A stretch of 64,000 nucleotides of DNA from Brugia malayi (taxonomy: Eukaryota > Nematoda > Chromadorea > Rhabditida > Onchocercidae), in the NCBI RefSeq assembly GCF_000002995.4, contig NW_025062479.1, positions 9,043,721-9,107,720 on the forward strand. The letters run 5' to 3'. The notes beneath the pieces are model-generated. The model was given only the letters and a program-made list of their open reading frames with translations. It ran no database searches and had not been told where the DNA came from. A program made the translations under genes and the position numbers. Below, one piece after another: positions 37,305 to 50,300 of the stretch (within the stretch, counting starts at the first letter, position 1; the number at the start of each line of letters is the position of its first letter).

Positions 37305-38670
37305 TTTCCATCATCAAAAGATACTTATACCCAGCTTTACTAAAATATATTGTTATAGCAAGAAACACAGAAAAACTTGCCAGCATATCCTCCAAGGATA
37401 TTGTTTCAACAACCTTTTTTCCCATTCCGATAATGCAAAACCGATATGTAAGCATTTCGCCTGGATACGGCACTGTTGGTTTGTTTTGTATCGTAATTGT
37501 TTTACATTTAAGGTTACTTTTTTGATGCAGTTAAAAAATGGAGTCTCTGTTTAATTTAACAAGATCACATAGGCGAAACAATTATACTATATTTGTCAAT
37601 ATTTTTTCTCAATTCAGTTATTAGTAATTTGAAGTTATTAGTAAGTTATTAGTAATAGACTCCTTCGACCAACCATCATACGGTACCTTAGCTAGATTGC
37701 AACTTCAAGGATATTTACTTTCTCATGATAATTATCTGAGAAAATCTGTTTAGATTACTTTTTTGTTGTTTAATATATGCTACCCTTAAATTGAAACAAT
37801 CAAAGATTTAGTGTCATATAATTTCATTTAAAAACGACAATTTTAGAAGTTAATAACAGTCCTTTTGCTTTATAGAATCAACGAAAATTAATGAACCACA
37901 ATTCATCCCACAGCCATTACCGCCAAATTCAGTAAAGTTCCCTTACACAGCCCAGCCTTTCAAGCCCGTACTTTACCAGTCATACATCCCACAAAAGCCA
38001 TTCTATACCAGCTTCCCGAAAGCAACAATTCACAGGAAAGAATCGTTAAATGCCCCATCATCAATGTTTGATCTAAAAAAAGGCAGGGAATGCTGTGGTG
38101 GCAGTGGTCAAGGTAATGGCGGTAGTGGATATCAGAGTTGCGGTGGTGGATTTGTTACAAACTGTTCACCATACTGTTTATTGCTTCCTTGTAAGTTAAT
38201 CATAACCATTACATTGATGCTTGATCATCTTGAGAAGTAACATAAAATTTGCACGAAATTTAAATTTACTGCATAGTGCAAACAAAAGATTATAATGTCA
38301 TTTTATTTTGTTCAGTTAGCGTTACTCTTCGAATTAATTCAACTATATTCAAATTACTACACGTAAGTGCAAAATATATTTACAGGCTGTTGTCGCTGTC
38401 GCTGTCCTACCTGTAAGTCCTATTAAGCTCTTAAAATATTTCTCACTTTTTTTCTTCTTTTTTAATTATTAAAATTATCAACGATATCAATTGATTCTAA
38501 TGGCCAAATCACTTAGTAATGGCATGAGATTAACTGTCTTACTCACAGGAATTAATGATAATAATTTTATTGTTTCAGTTTGCCTTCAAACAGTTCCATT
38601 ATGCTCTCTGCCATGTCTTTGTCGTGCTGCTAATAAAATACACAGATTATTTGTTGAAGAAAACTGTTAA
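30143..38670 (+). CDS. large Ser/Thr-rich secreted orphan with Cys-rich C-terminus
   Basis: Ten-exon model, about 1,015 aa: 30143-30233, 31562-31673, 32055-32209, 32555-34065, 35207-35327, 35663-36222, 36523-36586, 37876-38190, 38386-38412, 38579-38670. Exon 1 encodes a weak signal peptide (MMRYLNILLPLLFNYGKFQY). Exons 2-3 hold the best candidate globular part (NYYPPPDIPRPDILYQHV, NGWTDLKYRLNANEVYRPAK). Exon 4 is 1.5 kb of Ser/Thr/Glu-rich sequence with many N-x-S/T sites. The C-terminus switches to Gly/Cys-rich (ECCGGSGQGNGGSGYQSCGG, then CCCRCRCPT, then CSLPCLCRAAN). Less certain points: the exon 5 acceptor, and the exon 7 donor, where the stronger GTAAGT at 36604 gives a frame clash with exon 8, so GTAGCG at 36587 is used or an exon is missing. 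Probably extracellular matrix or cuticle-associated; no family recognised. Confidence 0.72.
31041..31064 (+). repeat. poly(T) tract in intron 1
   Basis: Homopolymer run of about 24 T, a likely slippage-prone or sequencing-error-prone site. Confidence 0.85.
37270..37300. repeat. (TA)n microsatellite
   Basis: About 15 TA units inside intron 7 of the large secreted orphan. Confidence 0.95.
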
Positions 38671-40346
38671 TTTTTATTTCTCAAACATTTATCATAGGAA
38701 GCGATGTCGTTGGCAGGAACGCTTTTGATTAAAATGACTGAACATTTCAACAAAACTATAAATTGTTCGTTCAGTGTGAAAAGTGAAATGAATTCAATCT
38801 CGCTAAAATATATTAATATCATTTATTTTATTGTTTGAATTGTCTTTAGATGTAAAGTCTGATATGAAAGACAAAGTCGTTGCATATATTAAATAGTGAT
38901 AATTTGTCAGCTTGTTAATTTTGATAATGTAATAATTATTCCTGTCATTTAATTTTTATGCCACATTGTTTTTGAAATTTTGAAGATTGCGATGTTTAAC
39001 AAATCTTCAAACTATAGCAAACAAAATTGAGGGAAGATGGAATTTTATCAGTTCTTATCTCACATTATATCACATACGAACAGATATGTAATTAAATCTA
39101 TAGAGCATATTTTGCATTGTTTTTAATTGTATAGTATCGTGCACAAAAATATTTCTAATACTAAACATTAGATAAGCAGTACGCTATCCATCGAACATGC
39201 AATTACTGGTTGAAAAAAATTTTGATGTACTAAAGAAAAAATAAATTTTTCCGGAAACATCTCTACTGCCTAATAAATAAATAAAAATGCTTTTAATTGA
39301 AGTTTCATTACTGTATTATATCAAAAATAATGCAACTGCAAGTCTAATATTGTCATGCAAAATCTAAAATAATCATGCATTATTGATTCGTCCGATCTAC
39401 ACTTCTGATTTAAACAATATATTATCGATTTTGTCCACTAGCTAATTTGAGATGATCAACATGGATCAGTATTTTCTCAGTTATTGAACAGTGATCAAGT
39501 ATCACTACTTCACGTAACTTAATCATTGCCAAATTTTTGAAATGAGATGAATTGTCACTAAGTCAAATTTTCTGAAAAAAGTTATTATCTTGTAGTTAGT
39601 TAGTTTCATTCTTTTTTCGTTTCGTATTTTGTAGTAAATGATTATAAATAAAATTATACAGAACAAATAAAAATAAAGATAATATTGCAGTTACTTTAAT
39701 TTATTGTAATTCATGGTATGAATTGAATTTATCAGATAGTCCAAATGGTCATTCTTTGGTAATAAAGTGTAACGATAGAAATTCTTTGGAGAAAGCAACA
39801 CCTGTGACTGCATTATCATCTACAACGCACAGGACAGCTGAGTGAAGGGCAAGAAAATGATGAACAAACGGGTGTGACAATGATAACGACACTATTAGGT
39901 CATCCTTCTGGGTCAAACTCAAATACAACTACATTATTGCTTTTCTTATTTCATCGACTCTTCGGTCAACTCAATCCACTAATGTTTCATTCCAGGATGT
40001 TTTTATTATTAGTTCTATCGAGTAACTTAAATTTTAATTTATCAAGCGAGCGACGCACTAATTTATATTCCACAATTCATTTTTCCGGACTAAGCCTAAC
40101 GACTTTATAGGTGGTCTGGGAAGCCAATAATCGGTTGGTAAACGCTCCACTCTATTATTAGTGGTCCGTTTATTATTTTAATTCATTTCAGTAAGTATGA
40201 AGATCATCTCATTCGCTTAAATAAATCATATGAACTCAAACCTAAGGAGGAAGCCACACCTGCAAATGATACTATCATCATTCATTACACGTTTTTTAAC
40301 ACTGTTAAAATAGATAATAAATTACCCTTTATTACAGATCATTTCA
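38671..40346. other. intergenic region
   Basis: AT-rich. The frame at 39874-40110 (MTMITTLLGHPSGSNSNT) is open and somewhat less AT-rich but has no visible partner exon, so I do not call it. An AG (ATTACAG at about 40337) just before the next gene is a plausible spliced-leader acceptor. Confidence 0.45.
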
Positions 40347-41198
40347 ATGCGTAGTTTCTGGTTATTATTTGTATTTCTTTATAATGGAGAAGCTGAATTT
40401 CAACATAATCGTATGTTATCTTCTTCGAGTTTTTCTGAACTTATCAAAACAATAAATCAATAGCTCATAATCTTCAAATTTGATATGAATGTTGAACTTA
40501 AAATGCTTTTAGTATCAGTAGTGTTTATTTAGTTCAACTACAAAAAAAAAAAAAAAAAATGATATTTGTAAAAAGTGAAGAACTGACATTATTATAGAGT
40601 TTCGACGGTACACTTGCGTGATAAGAAACGAAAAGGAGCCATCCGATTGCACGTTAATGTTCAAAGATGACATTGAGAGGACAACAACCAATCACAATGG
40701 ATGTTTTACAGTGAGTAGTAACTATTCTGCATGATGGTTTCATTCATTTTGTTATCGATGTATTCAAATATGAAATCAATGTTGATAGTAATGTAATTTC
40801 ATTTTCACTAATTTCCTTTGAAATCAATGTTGATAGTAATGTAATTTCATTTTCACTAATTTCCTTTGAAATCAATGTTGATAGTAATGTAATTTCATCT
40901 TCACTAATTTCCTTCGTTCTAGGAGAAAGATGCAACACGGAATCAAATTTTGACATATTGTCCACTGCAATGTGCAGAAGCTGAATCAGCTTATGTGATG
41001 TTAAAGCGTCCTTCAAACAATAACAAGTGCTTGGCTTTTTTTACATATAATGTTGCACAGCGTAAAAATGACTGGTTCTTATGGCGATCCGGAAAATGTC
41101 TCTTTGAAGAAATACAATTCGATATTGGTTGTACATTTCCATTTAAGAAGAATATAAATTCCAATACAATTAAGCAAAATGTAGAAGTTGTGGAATGA
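40347..41198 (+). CDS. small secreted Cys-rich orphan, 150 aa
   Basis: Three exons: 40347-40410, 40598-40710, 40923-41198, closing in phase. The N-terminus MRSFWLLFVFLYNGEAEF is a signal peptide, cleaved probably after GEA. The mature domain has a regular cysteine pattern: YTCVI, SDCTLM, NGCFT, YCPLQCAEAES, NKCLAFFTYN, then DWFLWRSGKCLFEE and IGCTFPF. The aromatic WFLWRSGKC core and evenly spaced cysteines suggest a compact disulphide fold of a nematode-specific family; I recall similar uncharacterised Caenorhabditis proteins but cannot name the domain. Intron 2 ends in three 48-bp tandem repeats that abut the exon 3 acceptor. Confidence 0.82.
40772..40915 (+). repeat. three 48-bp tandem repeats abutting an acceptor
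   Basis: Units start at 40772, 40820 and 40868 (GAAATCAATGTTGATAGTAA...). They are near-identical, and the last runs into the TTCGTTCTAG acceptor at 40922. Because 48 is a multiple of three, the minus strand shows a spurious repetitive frame (EISENEITLLSTLIS). Confidence 0.95.
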
Positions 41199-44100
41199 AA
41201 TCCCAAATACTTTAAGGCCACTAAGAAAGTAGAGAAAAAAAACCTTCCGATCTAATTCCTACTATTTTCAGCATTAGGACAAAACAACATTACTGAAGGT
41301 TAAAAAATGATAACAAAGCAAGGAATGTTGAGGTACTCAATGAAAAATTATATAGTACAATGGTCATTTACATTTCAAATAGATCATTCACTTCATACTA
41401 GAAAGAACAAAATGCAATCATAACAAATCTAAGACGTAATTTTTACAAAAAATTTAATTTCTACCAAACTAAAAGCATCTTTTGGATTGTTTTAAGCCCT
41501 ATTCTTAATTCCAGAACACTCTTCATGAATAAAATTCATTTGCAAGAAGAAACTTTTGTTTTCAGTTTCTATAAAAATTTTATTGTAAGAATCATTAAAT
41601 GTAATTTTATATTTCTGACGCATAATACAGTCAATATTACAATTTAGTATTTTATCTGTTCACTTGATAATTTTATTGAAAAGACATATCTAAATTTAAG
41701 ACATAAAAATAAACGATGCGTTTAAATAATACATTTCCACCCATTATTAACTTTCTAAAATTTGACTAAAATGAATGTTAGAAACGCCCTCACATTCTAT
41801 TGGAAGCAAAATATAAAGCACCACAAAAACTTTTTCAAGTTCTACTACTCCTTTTTTTTTCTATCGAAGATAAATGCTAAAAATATTTATAACTCAAATT
41901 ATTAAATCTCATTGTGTTTTAGCAAAAAACAAATATCTTGATTCAAATATTAATTTCATTAAATTAAATTTTATACAGTGGGTAATGTCCAATTTGTTTA
42001 TGAGAGTACAAATAAATATGACAATGGGCTGAATTTATTTTATTTCAAATGAATTCCTAACCAGTGGAAGAATTTGTGAAAACAAAATAAAGATGTGAAA
42101 TTCAAGAATAAAATGAATAAAATATAAGCACCATAGGCTTTTTTATTTATTTTATTTTATTCTTTTTTTTTTTTTTTTGAGAAGACCCGAATAAAGTTGG
42201 TAGGCTTCCTGAATTAACGCAAAATCGAAATGATTTTAAGTATTTCAGACATGATTTTCTTTTTAAACAGTTCCTTTAATCGTATTTGTTGCTAAAAAAG
42301 TAAAATTTGATGAGGTGAATTTCTGTATCAATGATAACATCACATCTGTTATATAAAAATAATCTGCTAACAAAAATTTCCTTTCAAAGTAAAAGGAAAT
42401 TTTTCAATTACTGCTTATGTTAGCATATCACACCGAAAACTTTCAATATCTATTTGGAATATTAGATCATTCCGTGCACTAAGCCTTCTGGTTAAAATTA
42501 AAGTGATGACGCTTTAAAATGAACTAGTCAGTAAAGTATTCCTGTTACTCCTTTGTCAGCGATTTGAATTTCCTGGACACAGCCATTAACACACGGTATT
42601 TCTTCCTTGATCCAAAAAACTCTTTGCTTTGATCTAATCTAATTATCGCACTTTCAAATCCTAAGTGGAAGAAATCCTGATACTGATAGCTCTTCCATCT
42701 TTTTCATTAACATCTCACATTGTATTAGGAACTAGTTGACCGAAGGTGTAATACTCACTTTCTACAATAAAGTAATTAAACCTGAAGACTTTGGACGTAA
42801 AATCAGTACATTCTAACACTGACCTACGTCAAGTCAAAGAGCAGTTGTCGAATATATTATGTATCATAGCTTGACAGTTACATGAACCTCTTCAGGGTTC
42901 ATATTCATGTTAGCTATTAGCTACCGTTACCATGAGCATGTTAACTGTAACTTCGAACTGCATAGTGCTGCAAACACTTTATTTTCTTCTCGATGATTAG
43001 CAAAAGATATTATAATTCTATTTGAAATTTAAGTCTTGTTATACTATTTTGGTTAATGACCCAATGTTAAATTAGTAGGAATATTTTCTGCACATTGTGC
43101 TAAGGCACACATTTCGTGAAAGGCTTTACTGATTGAAAATAAAAGTGTCAATAATCGTTAGGCCATCGTAATTCATCAGGGTAAAAATGGTCAATCGTGG
43201 ATATTGGGAAGTATTATGAGTGATATTATCGGAAATATGAAATGAGGGAAATATAAGTTTGAAATAAATCATCAAAAAATAATACCGAATTTATGGAAAA
43301 GTAGTTTGAATTTGTAAAACAGCAAAATTATTGCCAGCATTCTCGCAGCTTTTTCAAGTAATTGCCAGGTTTTCCAATGTATCTCATCATCATACAGAAA
43401 TTATTTAGAAAGATATAAATGCAGTCTGACATGTTTTTAAAGGTTTTTACGTTTAATCAAGCAAAAGCATAAGCTTACCAAGCGTGTTCTCCACTCTTTG
43501 CATCAAAAATACAATCCGTGTTTGTAATTATTCATATATAATGCGAAAATTTATTGGATAGAAAAGTTAAATTATAAAACTCTTGCGCATAAAGGAATAC
43601 GTACATAAGCAAGTTATTTAACAAACGGATTATCGAGTTATTCTTAAAGCTGAAATATACTTTAATGGTTATAATTATCGGGATTAAAGCACTTTTCAAT
43701 TATATCTTATAGACAAATCAAAATCTGAGCATTTTAACACTTGACATGACCCTGTTGATTATAAAGTAATATCAGATTAATTAGCTGATGCAACTATAAA
43801 CAATATCAGTGTTGGAAATTCAAGTAATTTATGTAATAATACAAGATCTGTCTTTTCGAGTAGTCCGGAAAAGTAACAAGCAATAATTTGTATGAGCTGT
43901 AAGGGAAGTAATGCATAATGGACTAAATATTTGCTGCAACTTAATGCACGACTAAGTTTGGGAACTTAATGAAAACTAATAATTAGTAAAAAAGAAATCA
44001 CCTTTTCACTTAATACTAGCCCAAAAGAAAGACTGATGTTGTAGAAATATAAAAAGCGTTCTACTCATATATTCAGGGTTGTCCCTTCTGGCTACAAACA

Positions 44101-45478
44101 CGGATAAAGAAAAAAAAACCCTGGAAAGCTCCTTTCACAAGGCAAAAAAGCCACTCATGACTACTGTGACTGATAATTTAAAAATTTTCATGAAATCCAA
44201 TGCACAAGCCAAAATTCCATTATTTTCTATACAGCTTCAAACGTACCATAGTACAGTTGTTCTATAGCAAAAAGTTCATAACAAAGAGGATAAATTGTGA
44301 AGCAATAGTAAATGAAAATGAAAATCATTACAACCATTCTTATATTAAATTTGTGTACTGTCTACTGCAGTGAATGTGCACTCTACTCCCGTTGATACCG
44401 TTTTGTAAGTGTACATGTCATCTTGATTACTTAAAGTATGTTACACACAACAGAACACTTTCATGAAATCTCTCCAAGTTTTCTGCTTTCACCTTCCCAT
44501 CCATACCTGTTTCCACTTCATTATTAAATATCATGCTATGAACGCACAAAATGTTTGCCAATAAATCGCTTTTCGCAACTCAATTCAGACTTTCTTGTAA
44601 ATGAGAAAAATTCCGTACCCAGAACACATACGAGTGCAACGAAATCTGATATCTAATATACATACGAAAAATAATATACATCCGCTATACCCTGTTATTA
44701 TACTCCCTGATATCATCTTATCCTAAAATTCAATCCCTTAAAACCCCAGCTCCAACTGAACTACATTGCTTGCATACTACTTCTAGGAATTTCAAGATCA
44801 TAATTTTAAGTTGTAAAGATCTGAATCGGAAAACACTAATCACCTCACTTAAATATAACGGTTTCCAATGAAAATGCTTTAATCTCTGAATGATTTAATT
44901 TATAGTCACAAGAAAAGTGAAAAAAGTTGGAATAAGTTTATACTGAGAATGACGAATGAAAAGTCAAACAAAATTTTGCTGCCATGTAATTACAAAGTGC
45001 AAGAAAGAAAAATATTCGCGGCACGAGAAAAAGAAAGGAATCAGAAATGTTAAATCTGGAAACACATATAAACTGCCAAGAGGATATGTTGCAAACAAAA
45101 TAGATATGCTGCTTATACCTCATCAATTTGATAAATTTATTGAACATTAAATACTGGTAAGAGAGATGGGATGACTGTCGTGTTTCTAAAAGCAATCATT
45201 CTTTTGCTGCAACACTATAATGGGCTTAAAAAGCATGCTTTTACTAGGCACTTATTTCAGGTTTATTCATTTTTTATCACTCCTTACTCTCGTCTTCATC
45301 ATGTGTGCCCATATTTCCACCTAATCAACCTGTCAAAATTAGCAAGAAGCACTGTCGTGCACACCAGTATGAAATTATATGCATGAGTAAATATTATCAG
45401 TATTTTCAAGCCACCAATAAGCAATCAGCCATCAATTTGAACATATAAATATGACAGCTTGTCTGAATATTAACAAAT
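41199..45478. other. long stretch without a convincing gene
   Basis: AT-rich with a T-tract near 42165. Weak candidates: a frame after an AG at 44078 (LSLLATNTDKEKKTLESS..., ends 44267); a 27-codon signal-like peptide at 44312-44395 (MKMKIITTILILNLCTVYC); a 64-codon basic frame at 44956-45150. None has a second exon or a known family. Confidence 0.4.
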
Positions 45479-45892
<414 letters not shown>

Positions 45893-46039
45893 TTAATTTC
45901 CTAAAATCAATGCCACTTACATCATACGCCCTCAGTTTACGACCAGCAGTACACAATAACGCACAACCCCACTTTCACAACACAACTGAGAAGTAACCGG
46001 CTCAAGTAACGCGGAAACTTCGGATGATGAAATACACAG

Positions 46040-46047
46040 CTTTTATA
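46040..46047 (-). promoter_or_regulatory. TATA box candidate for histone H4
   Basis: TATAAAAG on the minus strand, about 165 bp before the H4 ATG. Histone genes commonly have TATA boxes; the spacing leaves room for a leader or short 5' intron. Confidence 0.45.
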
Positions 46048-46585
46048 CCATTTAGATGGTGTCGCAGCGACATTTTTGATCTCAATTTAAAACCGATAGT
46101 TTCGATGCTAGCCGATGCTGACATCGTTGGAAGGTTTTGTTCGTTATGAAATTCAATTCATGTCGAGGAATTGGCATGGTTCATAACGTCGCAAGGATGC
46201 AAGTAAAAAGACTGGGATTTCTGTTCCTCAATCCGACATATATTTTCTGCATGATATCGCATAAATGTAGACATCATATCTGAATTTTGTTATGGCTTTC
46301 TAATCTAAAAATCAAGTCTTCAGTACAGCTAATGCTGACTTTTTTCACTCACTGCAACCATTTCTCAAACGTGCATTACATTTTTGAACAACTGACTAAA
46401 ACGGTAGAGATAGAAACATTTTGATGCCACTAAGATCTGGCCAGAGTCAAAAACACTCCTAGTAGTATGGGGGGGGAGGGGGTTGAACTTACTAAAAACG
46501 ACCAACTCATCGTTTCTCTCGGCGATACGCAGAAGGCCGTTTGGTATTTTGCGGGCGGTTTAAATGAATGATTTTGATTAATATT

Positions 46586-46674
46586 GACAATGTGTCTGAT
46601 GGCGTTCAGGTGTGGGGTTTCGGTGACAGTGTGTCTGGTGGCATTGAGGCGTGGGGTTCTAGTGACAGTGTGTG
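46586..46674 (+). repeat. 39-bp tandem repeat, 2.3 units
   Basis: Units begin at 46586, 46625 and 46664 (GACARTGTGTCTGRTGGC...GTGGGGTT). Thirteen codons long, so the open frame reads DSVSGGIEAWGSS-type repeats. Confidence 0.88.
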
Positions 46675-46935
46675 CAGAAGTTGGGATCGTCCAAGATTTA
46701 AAGATTTCGAAATATATAGTAATTTAGAAAGTGTGATAACAAGAGTTGATCAAATCAGAGAGGTCTTGCTATTTGTCACAGGAAGTGGAAAATCTACACT
46801 GAATGTTGGAAAAAAGGTGTCGCATTATCGGATAAAGGCGAGCATATGTGTTCTCTCCTAGCTGGAATCATGTCCAGAACAGAACAGTGTTGCAGGAATG
46901 TGAAGCCACCGTTCGCGACAAAATTCTGAAGATCA

Positions 46936-47285
46936 ATGGGTGAAAAATACAAGGAACGGTATGCAAATATAATTTTAATCAGTCTACTTCTTGAGTGTGT
47001 GTAATAGATCTCGGGAATTTTCCGAAGATTCCTTGGCCCCATATACATTTAAGAAATAAGTTACTACTCTATCGCTGATTGTGCTAACCTTTGCTGATTA
47101 TGACTGATCATTTGGCGTCTGCAATTTACCTTTCTCGAAATTGGTCTTACTATGATTTCCTTGAGATCACCATTCTGCAAGTGCAAATACGACTTTTCCT
47201 GACTTTGCATACCAACATCATAGGCTTGAATTATATCAATTCTAGTATGATAACTCAGATAACTCAGTAAAACTGGTAGCTCACT

Positions 47286-47331
<46 letters not shown>

Positions 47332-50300
47332 AAATAATCTATATTTCAGCCTTCTGCAGTTGGAAAAAGTTTTGTTATTAAAAAATGCTGAAATAGATCT
47401 TAGCGACTTGAGACTTTGCTGCAGTTTTGGTAAGTTATCTTCCACATTTGTATACTGCATATTCTATTGCTTGTGGTTATGAGTAGATTTGGTTGTTTGA
47501 AAGGTATCCAGACCAATCCTAATTAATTCCGACAGCTTCGATTTCAATTTTATAATTTTTTCGACGATGTTTTATTCAGTTGTTGTATTTAAGAGAGGGT
47601 TAGAGCTTTTATAATTAGTTAGATTTATAGTTTAGATAGATTTTCGATCTTAAATTGATAGTTTTTACGTGCAATCTATTTCACTGTTAGGTGTTCCCGA
47701 CTCCTTGCGACCGTTGTGTTGGCGCCTGCTTCTTGGTTACTTACCTATGGAACGACAACGGTGGTCCGTCTATCTACAAAAGCAGCGTGAAATTTATAAT
47801 AGTCTTGTTGAAGATGTAATCGTTCATCCGGGCCAGTTATCTATGGAAGATCACGAGACTACTGTAGATCATGCACGTCATTTTTTTAATTGAGCTTACT
47901 AAAATATGGTATAAATTATCCTTAACATTGTATAAAATTAAATAGGGAGGCAAGTGGTTCATGTTAATCTTGTCAAGAATTAAAATCATACTAGATTAAG
48001 AGTCTATATTTAACTGAATTAAGGAGCTGGGGAATCTAGCGATAGCGTATTTCATTTAGACTGTTTTTAGCCGTTAAATCTTAACCCAGACAGTCAATGG
48101 AATAATTATTTCAAGGACAATGAAGTATTGGTTCAAATAGACAAGGATGTTCGGCGGCTTTGCCCGGAAATCGATTTTTTCCAACGAATTACTGCTTATC
48201 CACATAGGTATGCTTTCCGAAATGGAAAAGTTAAAAGATTTTTCACATTTGTAAGTTCACAATCATTTAAGTGGATGCACGTTCTAGCGATTTTTTTCAC
48301 AAACAGTGTTGTCTTTGCCTTTTTCACGTTTTTTTTCGTAAATACTACTAAATATTTTTCAAAAATTGAAAGGGAAGATATCCGGTATTTACTTTTCATC
48401 ACCCTTCCAGTTTTCTTTTATTGTCAGGACGTTCCGTCATGTATCAGCCGTTTATGATAGGGCTGGTAATACAAATAAGAAAATTGTTGCTCCATCACCG
48501 AAACATTAGGTCTAATTTTTTGATTGATTAGATTGTATTGTGCCATCATTAGCTGTAAAACTTGCTGTGTTTTATTTTTAGATCAGCAGCAAAAATCAAT
48601 TTATCATGTCGTATTCGGCAAGAGAATCTTTATTCTGAAGTTCCACCAGGCAGTCATTTCAGTGCAGGGAATGTCAGTTCTTTGTACCATATCAATAGTT
48701 TGTGTTATTCCATGGTTACCTTTTCATCAACTTGTCGATGTTTAGTTGTCTTTTTTCAGTTTATTGCCTTGCCAGCTAAAACAGCCAGCAATGAATACTC
48801 CAATGATGTTGATGAAAATGTTGAATATCACTGGCAGGTGGTTGAAAGAGTGTTATTCATGTATAGCAAACTTAATCCAGGAGTCAAATATGTTCAGGTT
48901 ATTTCAGATTACTTTATCATATATGATTAAAGTATGCTATTACTTTACAGATATTTCTATTCATTTTTTTTAATTAGCCACTTTAAGATTGTTTCAAATG
49001 TTGAGGGAATGAATGAAATTATGGGTCCACTGTATTACGTATTTGCAAGTGATGCGGACGACGAATGGGCAGAAGCGGCTGAAGCGGATACGTATTATTG
49101 TTTTCAGTTGCTGATGAGCGAAATTAAAGATAATTTTATTAAAACTCTGGATAGTTCTAGCTGTGGCATTGGTAAGTTTTTATTTAATTAATCATTATTA
49201 TGTACGGAGCTGGATGATGGTGCAGTCTTGCAGTTTATGAAGTCCTTTATTGAAGGAGGGGAAAAAAGAGCGACAAAAAATAACTGTGGTTACTCTATTT
49301 TTTATCCATAATAATTATTACAGAATGTCATTTTATCTTCCTAAATGTTTCTTGCTAACCTATAAAAGAAAATGAAAGGAAAAAGAAAGATAAATCTTGT
49401 ACTTCCTCGATTCGATGCTTTCAGAACACATTTCGTGTTATTTAGTGGGTAATATAAAAAAGAGCTCGATTCTCCTTCGAACTACTCAAGTGTTGATACA
49501 GTACTTTTAAATTCTCATATTCTTTATTTTAATGAATTGAATCCCAGCATTAGGTTATCCACATTATAGAATCACTTCTCGCAGAATTTAATGAGAGATT
49601 GAGAAATTGTGACCCGGAACTGTATAATCATCTGGTCGATGTGGGTGTTAAGCCGCAGTTTTATGCATTCCGCTGGCTTTCTTTACTTCTGTCGCAAGAA
49701 TTCTCCCTACCAGGTGAATACTTCTTCCACTGATATAAAGTTCGTTTCCAGAAAATTACTATAAATATTTAATTTGCAGATGTTATTAATATATGGGATT
49801 CATTGTTTTCTTCCCCTGATCGTTTACGATTTCTTCACTGGATATGCTTAGCGATGATGGAGAAAGTTCGTATCGTATTACTTGAAGGAGATTTTACGTC
49901 ATGTCTGGAAATGCTGCAGGTAATATGATTTAATAATTATATTACGTCATATGTTGTTAAGAAATGCAGATGATTATTTCGGTTATCATTTCCAGTAGTA
50001 AGAAAATAAGAGAAATTTTTTAATTCCAGGCAAACTTGAAGCTATTGGTAATGTTAAATGTCATTTAAATGGTAAATGTTGCTTTGCTAAGCTTTGTTTT
50101 ACATTTCCACTCGCAACGTATGTGCAATCCCCCTGGGAAATTCTTGTTTTGCCCACAGTAACATATGTTTTCAGGACAACAAACTATTGCTTTAATGAAG
50201 TGAAGTTTTTTTTTCTCACATTTAATAGCTCTTTGAAACCGCTGAATGATTTTTCATCAAACCAATTCCTTTGTTAATGTACTAAAAACATTGCCAACGA

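Noticed and set aside
42540..42640. Minus-strand 25-codon block (EEIPCVNGCVQEIQIADKGV)
   Set aside because: Composition looks coding, but I found no partner exon and many frames of this size are expected by chance.
44312..44395. 27-codon signal-peptide-like frame (MKMKIITTILILNLCTVYC)
   Set aside because: It stops at once, and the nearby GTAAGT donor (about 44405) lies beyond the stop, so no continuation is possible.
44956..45195. Basic frame on plus and hydrophobic frame on minus
   Set aside because: Mutual shadows in AT-rich sequence without splice partners or recognised family.
46470..46483. G-run (eight G, A, five G) as a G-quadruplex
   Set aside because: A single run pair without four separated tracts; not enough to support a quadruplex.
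46568..46861. GSGKST as a nucleotide-binding loop
   Set aside because: The required Gly four residues before GK is absent, and the frame has no other NTPase feature.
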